In this document: positions 57,496-64,000 of the stretch, one piece after another
Numbering within the stretch: the first letter of the stretch is position 1
Layout of the letters: every line of letters starts with the position of its first letter
Assembly: GCA_000467715.1 (NCBI GenBank)
Contig: AJFK01001077.1
Span: 124,001-188,000, forward strand
Source: Hysterium pulicare CBS 123377
Taxonomy: Eukaryota; Ascomycota; Dothideomycetes; Hysteriales; Hysteriaceae
Length of the DNA stretch: 64,000 bases
Direction of reading: 5' to 3'
Program-made: the position numbers and the translations under genes
Notes under the pieces: model-generated
What the model saw: the letters and a program-made list of their open reading frames with translations, nothing else
Database searches by the model: none
Told to the model about the DNA's origin: nothing

Positions 57496-60400
57496 TCACG
57501 CAACAGCCCTATCCAAACTCTGCCCCAAACACATCTCATAATACATGCCCCTCTTGCCCAGCAACTGTCCATGCGTCCCCATCTCCGCAATGCCCCCCTT
57601 GGAAAAAACAAAGATACAGTCAGCATCCTTGATCGTACTCAACCGATGCGCAACCGCAATCGTGGTCCGTCCTGAACTAGCCTTCTCCAACGCAGCCTGC
57701 ACCACTTTTTCTGACTCCGTATCCAGTGCTGATGTTGCTTCGTCTAGGAGGAGTAAGCGCGGTTGACGAATCAACGCGCGTGCGATGGCGATTCTCTGCC
57801 TCTGGCCGCCGGAGAGCTGCGTCCCGCGCGAGCCGCAGAGCGTAGAGAAGCCTTCTGGGAGAGAGGAAATGAAGTCGAAGATGTTAGCTTGGCGGGATGC
57901 GGATTCGATTTGCGCGTCGAATACGGAGACATCGGAGGAAATGTCAAGGCCGAGTCCCATGGCGATGTTGTCGCGGATGGAGCCTTGGTAGAGGACGGGT
58001 TCTTGCTGGACGAGGGCTATTTGGCTTCGGTATTTGCGGGGACAGAGTGAGGTGATGGGCTGCGAGTCGAATAGGATATGGCCAGATGTGGGATCGTAGA
58101 AACGTTCGAGGAGGGCGATCATTGTGGTCTTGCCGCAGCCGGATGCGCCCACGAAGGCGACGAATTGGCCGGGATGGACCTGGAGATTTGTTAGAAAATG
58201 CATGGTAGGATCCATTGAAATTAGTCAAACTTACATCAACACCTATACCTTGGAGGACTTTTGCTTTAGACCGGCTGGCATAGGAAAATTCCAACTTCTG
58301 ACATTGCACATCGACTGGACCATCACCGTCCTTTTCGTTAGGCCGCTGAGAAGGATCCTCTTGCATAGTTGGCTTCAACTGCCGGAGCCAGAGAATGTAG
58401 TTGGCGGCGTGCTGTGCTTTGGTGATGCTTGTAGTATATGCAAAGAATGCAGCCGCCGCTTCGCCGGAAAATATCACGCCAATGAAAACGATGAAAAATT
58501 GAGATGTTGAGTACTCTCCCGTTGATATCAGACGTCCGCCGTACCTATTCTGAATTAACAGCTTGCAAAAAGAATGATGTACGAGGGTGGAAGACGTACC
58601 AAAAGCCAAGTGCCATGGCTGGGAATGATATCGATTGCGTCAAAGCGTACCAAAACATTGTCCACACCAGAGCCTTCGTAGACCGTCGAGCCACGCCACG
58701 AAGGCAGTCATGGTATCTTTCAAGAATGTGTCCTTCGAGAGCAAGAGAGGAGACTGTGCGGATCGCTGACACAGCCTCAGTCGCGAGGGCTGCACTTGTT
58801 GCGAATCTCTCGGAATTTGCATCTTCAAGTTTGACTTCCAGACGTATGCGAAGATATCCGCACAACACCAGAGGCGGAAGGGCCCCAAAGACTGCCACAA
58901 GGGCCAACTTCCAGCCCACGATGAGAGCCAAGATAGAACTTGACACAACATTGACGACATTGACGAGGATTAGCATGAGATTAAATCCTAGAAGCTCCAG
59001 GAGATTGTTTGGATAGCTTGAAAGATTCGACGCAAGAGCGCCAGTTGCGTTCTCTTCTTTGTCGAAGAAGTCCATGTCTTGCTGTAGCAGATTCTGGAAT
59101 ATTTCTAGACGATATCTCCGGGAAACAACCTGTCAAATGATAAGCTATGTGACCGTTAGGGCAGAAGGCGCTCATACTAACCTGTGCCACGATATTGCTG
59201 AACCATCCTATAGCAGCATAGACAACTAGATTACCCAGTGCCACTATAAAGAATATAAGAGAATAGAAGTCACCTTGTTTGATATTCTCAGACGCTTGAA
59301 GCTGGAATGCCTTCACGATTCGGGAGAACAAGATTGCTTGGGCGGGGAATGTCAAGCCTGAAAAAGGAGTTAAACGTGGATTTTGATTTGCCCATTTCGA
59401 CACGTACCTCCAATGATAGCTGCAATGGCAAGAATGAGGAAACAACGCCACAGGCTACCCTGCTCTCCAAGCAGAATCCATAGGCACTTAATCAAGCTGT
59501 AGTCCATACTTCCTTCCTTGCTAACCTTCGATTTATCTGTCCCATGCGTGGATTCACCCTGGGTTTTTGTTCGAAACAAAGAAGGTCTTCGATTCAACGC
59601 GCCTTCTTCTGCATGATCCTGGTCATCGTTGTCGCCTTGTCCAAGATCTTGTGCTCTCACCAAGCGAGCATAAGCACCTTGTGCCTGAATCAGCTCATCG
59701 TGGTTACCCTGCTCTAGAATTATGCCTTTGGATATGACCGCAATATTATCGGCGTTTTGAACAGTAGATAATTTGTGGGCTATGACGATTGTCGTCCGGT
59801 TTGTAGAGACATTATCAAGGGCTCGCTGTACAATCTTCTCTGCTTTCGGATCCAGCGCACTGGTGGCCTCGTCAAGTAGCAACACTGTCGGATTAGACAC
59901 AATACTCCGTGCAATTGCCAGCCGCTGCTTCTGTCCTCCAGATAGCATCATAGCTCTCTCGCCAATCTGCGTATCGTATTTCTGCACGTTCTTAGAGTAC
60001 AATTACTGGTGAAATGTGGGAATGTCATACCTGGGGCAGGTTCTCGATGAATTCATCTGCATAAGCAGCTTTGCACGCTTCCTCAACTAGATGTCGTTGC
60101 TCCTCAGTTGATAAACTTGCCTTGTTTGTGCCAAATAATCCGAAAGCCACATTTTCGAAAACCGTTCCACTGAACAAGGTAGGTTCCTAAGAAGATTGAG
60201 CGTTAGTTTCCTCATATTCGGTACCAAAGGACTGAGGGTTAGGAATCGGTGTTGATATACCTGTTGCACTAGACGCATATTCGTCCGTAGCCATTGTATA
60301 TTAAGCTCTCGGATGTCCATTCCATCAAGATAGAGAGTACCTTCCGACGGATCATACCAGCGCTCCAAGAGGCCCACAATTGTACTTTTCCCGGAGCCGC

Positions 60401-61854
60401 TGGAACCCACCAGAGCGGTGGTCTTCCTTGCAGGAATTGAAAGACTCAACCCTTGCAATACCTTCACATCAGGCCGTGTGGGATAGGCAAAATGCACATC
60501 ACGGACTTCAATGTCGCCAATGCATTGGTCTGGCATTGCTCCAGTCTGAGAAAGGGAATCGATCTCAGAAGGACGGTCGATTGTCTTGAACAAGTCCTCG
60601 GCTGCTGATGCGGCCTTCGTGATCTGTAGAATTTGCGGCGCGATAGATGTCATTGCTGTTGCTGCCACAACAACAGCCAAGATGACCCTGGAAAGATCAA
60701 TAACCACAAGTAATGTCCAATTTAACTTCACTTACGTAAATACACTTCCGGATTGTTTGATCTCTCCACTCGCATACATTCTGATACCTTGCCAAAAAGC
60801 AAGTCCGTAGCCACAATAGACGCAAAAGAACTCGGTAGAGAAGAGGACCGCGTAATTAGGAGACTTTTTCATACCCACTTTCATTGCATCGGCCAAGAAT
60901 GCATCATATTTAGTTGAAAGCAAAGGCTGTAGCCAAAAGGCATGAACTGTACGCATGGTGGATAAAACCTCTTCGGCGAGCAGTCCAGCTTTGGATAGTA
61001 TTGGGAGTATCCGACCCTCTTGCTTTGTGTCAATGCCAATAGTGACGCCAGTAACGACGATAATAGTTGGAACGATAGATACTGTGATGAGGGTAAGTTT
61101 CCACTGGACAGCGAAGGCCACTACAAACGCTGTCACAAACGTGGAGATCCCCTGGATGGTGAGAGTCAGCTTCTCCGAGATTCCTGTATTCACATTGTTG
61201 CCATTTGTAATAGCTTGAACTGAGACAGATCCAGCGTCTGCAGAGTCAAAATAAGCAATGTTTTGCCGTAGTGTCTTCTCGAGAAAGTCGATACGGAGCG
61301 ACTTTGTTGTTCGAATAGCAGATATAGAGATTGTAACCTAACACGAATGAGAACTCGAAGTGGAAATGGAGACTTTCGAATGGAAGGCTTACCGAATACA
61401 GATACACGAGTGCGAACTTTCCAATGAACAAGTAAACGAAATAGAGACTAGACATGTCAGTATATCCCCTACATAGATGGTGAAAGGGGCCGATTTGCCT
61501 CATACCTATATTTATTGATCTCGGAGCGAAACTTGGCTGGGGAAATCTGCCCGGTAGCAAATCCATTGAAACTGGTGACAAATTTCCCAAATATCAAATC
61601 CATCAGTGGTAAAAGCGTGCCTGCAACTATTGCCGCAGCAAAAGCAGTACACATCAAGGACCAGCTTAAGGAATCAGCATATTTGAAAACGCGCTGGGTC
61701 TCGTTAGCCAACACACAAAGGGCTGAATCACGAAGAATATGCTTACCCAGTAGCTCTTCATCCCCCCATTCTCCTTCGGGGGCGGTTCAGTGCCGTCCCC
61801 CGAACCATGCTTGCTTTCCCTTCCCGGGGACGATTTCTCTTGACTAACGGCCAT
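57496..61854 (-). CDS. ABCB-type (MDR/P-glycoprotein-like) ABC exporter
   Basis: About ten exons coding for roughly 1,250 residues, with two full membrane-ATPase halves. Exon 1 begins [20 protein letters not shown] and splices to [19 protein letters not shown]1 carries Walker [10 protein letters not shown], signature [15 protein letters not shown] and Walker [12 protein letters not shown] with switch His [12 protein letters not shown]2 has [35 protein letters not shown] and VAHRLST. Both sites look fully catalytic. The C terminus ends [11 protein letters not shown]. Such exporters pump hydrophobic metabolites, pheromone or drugs at the plasma membrane. The divergent start of a Zn2Cys6 regulator within a few hundred bases suggests co-regulation. 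The substrate is unknown. Internal exon limits are approximate. Confidence 0.91.
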
Positions 61855-61962
61855 TTCTATTAAAAAGACAAAGTGCTATACAATAGGCCGAGTCTCTCAG
61901 AAATTGAAAGCTTGCCATCCTGATCGAGGAAGAGGATATTTCGCAGGGATGTACTCCGAGCG

Positions 61963-64000
61963 GTGAATGGTTACGATCCGCAACGCGCGGGATCCGAGCT
62001 AACGATGAAGCCGAGCTACCTAAACGATGACGACTTGATATGGAATAGGCATGTCTTGGCACAAAGGATTGAAACGATGCCTCACAAAGGCGGCATTGTC
62101 CGAGAATGTCTTTCCTTGGCATCTTCGCAACCGTCGGCGTCCGTTAAAATACAAGAATATTGGAGATGGAAGAACGAGGAAGTGAGATTGATGCTGACAG
62201 CGCGACGTCTAGGGTCCCAAAAGCTGTAAGTGTTGCTTATCGATAGCCTGCCTGTCCTTTGAATCATCTCCCTCCTCTCACCCCTTTGCCGTATTACTAC
62301 ACCAACAATGACAACCTTGGTATCTTGTATAGTGTGATAGTTGTCGCACTCGCAAGATCCGATGCGATAGAGCCTCTCCTTGCTCCAACTGTCGAGCAAC
62401 CAAACTAGGTATTTACATTACACTACAACTTAGTCACCACCCCGAGCTAACGACCGGTTTTCAGTATGTCAAACCACCTCCGCGACACAGAAAATATCGC
62501 GTCAAAGAGTGAACATTTCAGATGAGTAGTAGGTGGCTTAACCAACTCTGATGCTTCTCTTGTGACCCACTGACCGCGATCTTCACGCGTTAGTGAAAGG
62601 AAGATTGATCGCATCGAGGACCGTCTGGCAGGCATCGAAAATGTCTTGAGCAAACTGGCATCGAACCTTGGTACAATCGATCTCACTGATCCCGAAAAGT
62701 CATTACCGTCAGATGGTTTTGATAGAAATAGGCTCTCCGGCGATAGTCCTGGACCAGATCCAAAAGAGTCTCCAGGCAAGACTTTCGAAGGAGAAACAAC
62801 TCTGAATACGCAATCCGAGTTCGCGCAGGGTTTACTTGAACGCGCTATAGTTAGCACCCCTTCGATGCAGCACAATGAGGAAATCAAGGCTGCTCTCGCA
62901 TCTCTCAAAACCATCGTCAGCAAGCAGAGTTTGCCAACTGAAAACGAATCTGGATTGTTCAGCCGCATGCCACATGGCACATCTTCTGGCTCGTTGGAAC
63001 GTCTTCCATGGGAGATCATAGAGAAAATCTTGAATAGAGCGTCTGGTAAGGCCATTTAAAGAATGCGATATATTGGTTTCCCCCTGCTAATTCTCTGAAA
63101 GAGAGCAAGACACTTGTCTTCAACATTCTATTCCCACTTCTCAGCATCGAAAGAGTTCAAGGGTACTGCAAAGAAGTCTATTCGGGCACTGGTTGCACTC
63201 AGGGACGCAAAGTCCTTGTTTATGGGATTTTGTACAATCTTCTCTACGAGTATTGCAGCTATCCCGTTCAAGGTTTTTCTACTGAGGTATACCGTCCATA
63301 CGCAGCTATGTGCCGTAGAAATCTTGAAGACGCTCTAAGTGGTTTGAATCTTTTCATGCCTTCTACATTCGAAAACATTCTTGCTCTTACAATAGCTGTA
63401 AGATTCGCATCTCCCACGTTGTTACGTCTCAATTAATGTCTTTCCAGTCATCCTACGCAGTTGAGATTTCGAGGCCTTCCCTCTGCTGGACATTCACAAC
63501 TACGGCTGCAGGAATGTGCCAAAGCCTAGGCTATCATAGGTTATCCGCCTTGAAGGATGATACTGAAGAAGATAGGAATACTAAGATGCACTCCTTCTGG
63601 TTCATATACACTATGGATAAGAACTTATCGCTGCGCCTAGGTCGAGCATCCTCCATTCAAGATTGGGACATATCCATACCGCGTCCGTCTCCAACCAGAG
63701 AGGCACCTGCCAAAGGCTCGGGGCTGACGTCTTACTGGGTAAACGTCGCTCAAATCCAGGGCCAGGCATATGAGCAGCTATTCAGCCCTGCGGCTTTTAC
63801 GAAGTCAGAGGCCGAGCGAGTTCAGATTGCCATGCGACTCGTGTCCTCCTTAAACGAGTCGTTGGTATTCAGACAAAATGTAAGGTGACTCGCATCGAAG
63901 ACAAGCTACCTCACTGATACGTGTCCAAGACCTCGCGATACTTCCCCGACCAGATGGATCACTTCGGTGAAATATTCTATCGAGCCGACGAAGTTGTGCA
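61963..64000 (+). CDS. Zn2Cys6 fungal-specific transcription factor, 3' end off window
   Basis: The zinc cluster lies at 62333-62408: CDSCRTRKIRCDRASPCSNC (C-x2-C-x6-C-x5-C-x2-C follows the family pattern). The next junctions give VCQTTSATQKISRQRVNISD, then a linker ERKIDRIEDRLAGIENVLSK that probably forms the dimerising coiled coil. A long middle domain (fungal_trans type) includes WTFTTTAAGMCQSLGYHRL and the signature MDKNLSLRLGRASSIQDWDI. Canonical introns separate these parts. The 5' end is uncertain: an upstream frame from 61963 joins in phase if a GTGAGA donor at 62182 is used, but not from the more obvious GTAAGT at 62226. The 3' end is beyond the window. It is likely a regulator of the divergent ABCB exporter. 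Confidence 0.78.

Overview
The window reads as chromosomal DNA of a filamentous ascomycete (Pezizomycotina; a leotiomycete is my best guess, from overall gene style only). Genes carry short GT-AG introns, mostly 50-60 nt, and sit as single cistrons on both strands. Hallmark fungal genes are a group III G-alpha subunit, a Hog1-type MAP kinase, a Zn2Cys6 regulator, an ascomycete laccase ending in Asp-Ser-Gly-Ile, and full-length ABCB and ABCC exporters. I see no bacterial genes, CRISPR array, rRNA, convincing tRNA or recognisable transposon or virus-like element.

Layout. 1-9 kb: start of an MFS transporter, a sugar-acid type NAD-dependent epimerase/dehydrogenase, a secreted type-B carboxylesterase, a laccase and a small heat-shock protein. 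9-17.6 kb: a G-patch plus four-RRM protein, an acyltransferase-3 membrane protein, a gamma-tubulin complex component and the NuA4 subunit Eaf7. 17.6-24 kb: an F-box-like gene with a reading-frame problem, an old-yellow-enzyme oxidoreductase and a second F-box-like gene. 25-30 kb: an ABCC exporter. 31-39.6 kb: a VOC/glyoxalase-like protein, then the G-alpha gene and the Hog1-type MAPK facing away from each other across a 3.4 kb spacer. 40-53 kb: Avl9, a third F-box-like gene, a TatD/Scn1-type hydrolase, an SDR, a mitochondrial K+/H+ exchange-related protein, a Srf1-like membrane protein and a cupin. 53.8-64 kb: cullin-1, an ABCB exporter and, divergent from it, a Zn2Cys6 transcription factor that runs off the window.

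The window is mainly housekeeping and signalling genes, not one pathway. Stress signalling (G-alpha, Hog1, Hsp20), ubiquitin ligase parts (cullin-1 and three F-box-like proteins) and export or detoxification (MFS, ABCC, ABCB, OYE, VOC, carboxylesterase, laccase) recur. The ABCB/regulator pair is the most likely functional neighbourhood. I did not find a clear new multi-gene system. The best leads are single-gene oddities: the altered G-patch, the PPxY motif inside the Hsp20 loop, the frame-broken F-box gene and an in-frame TAG before a membrane-like extension in the Srf1-like gene.
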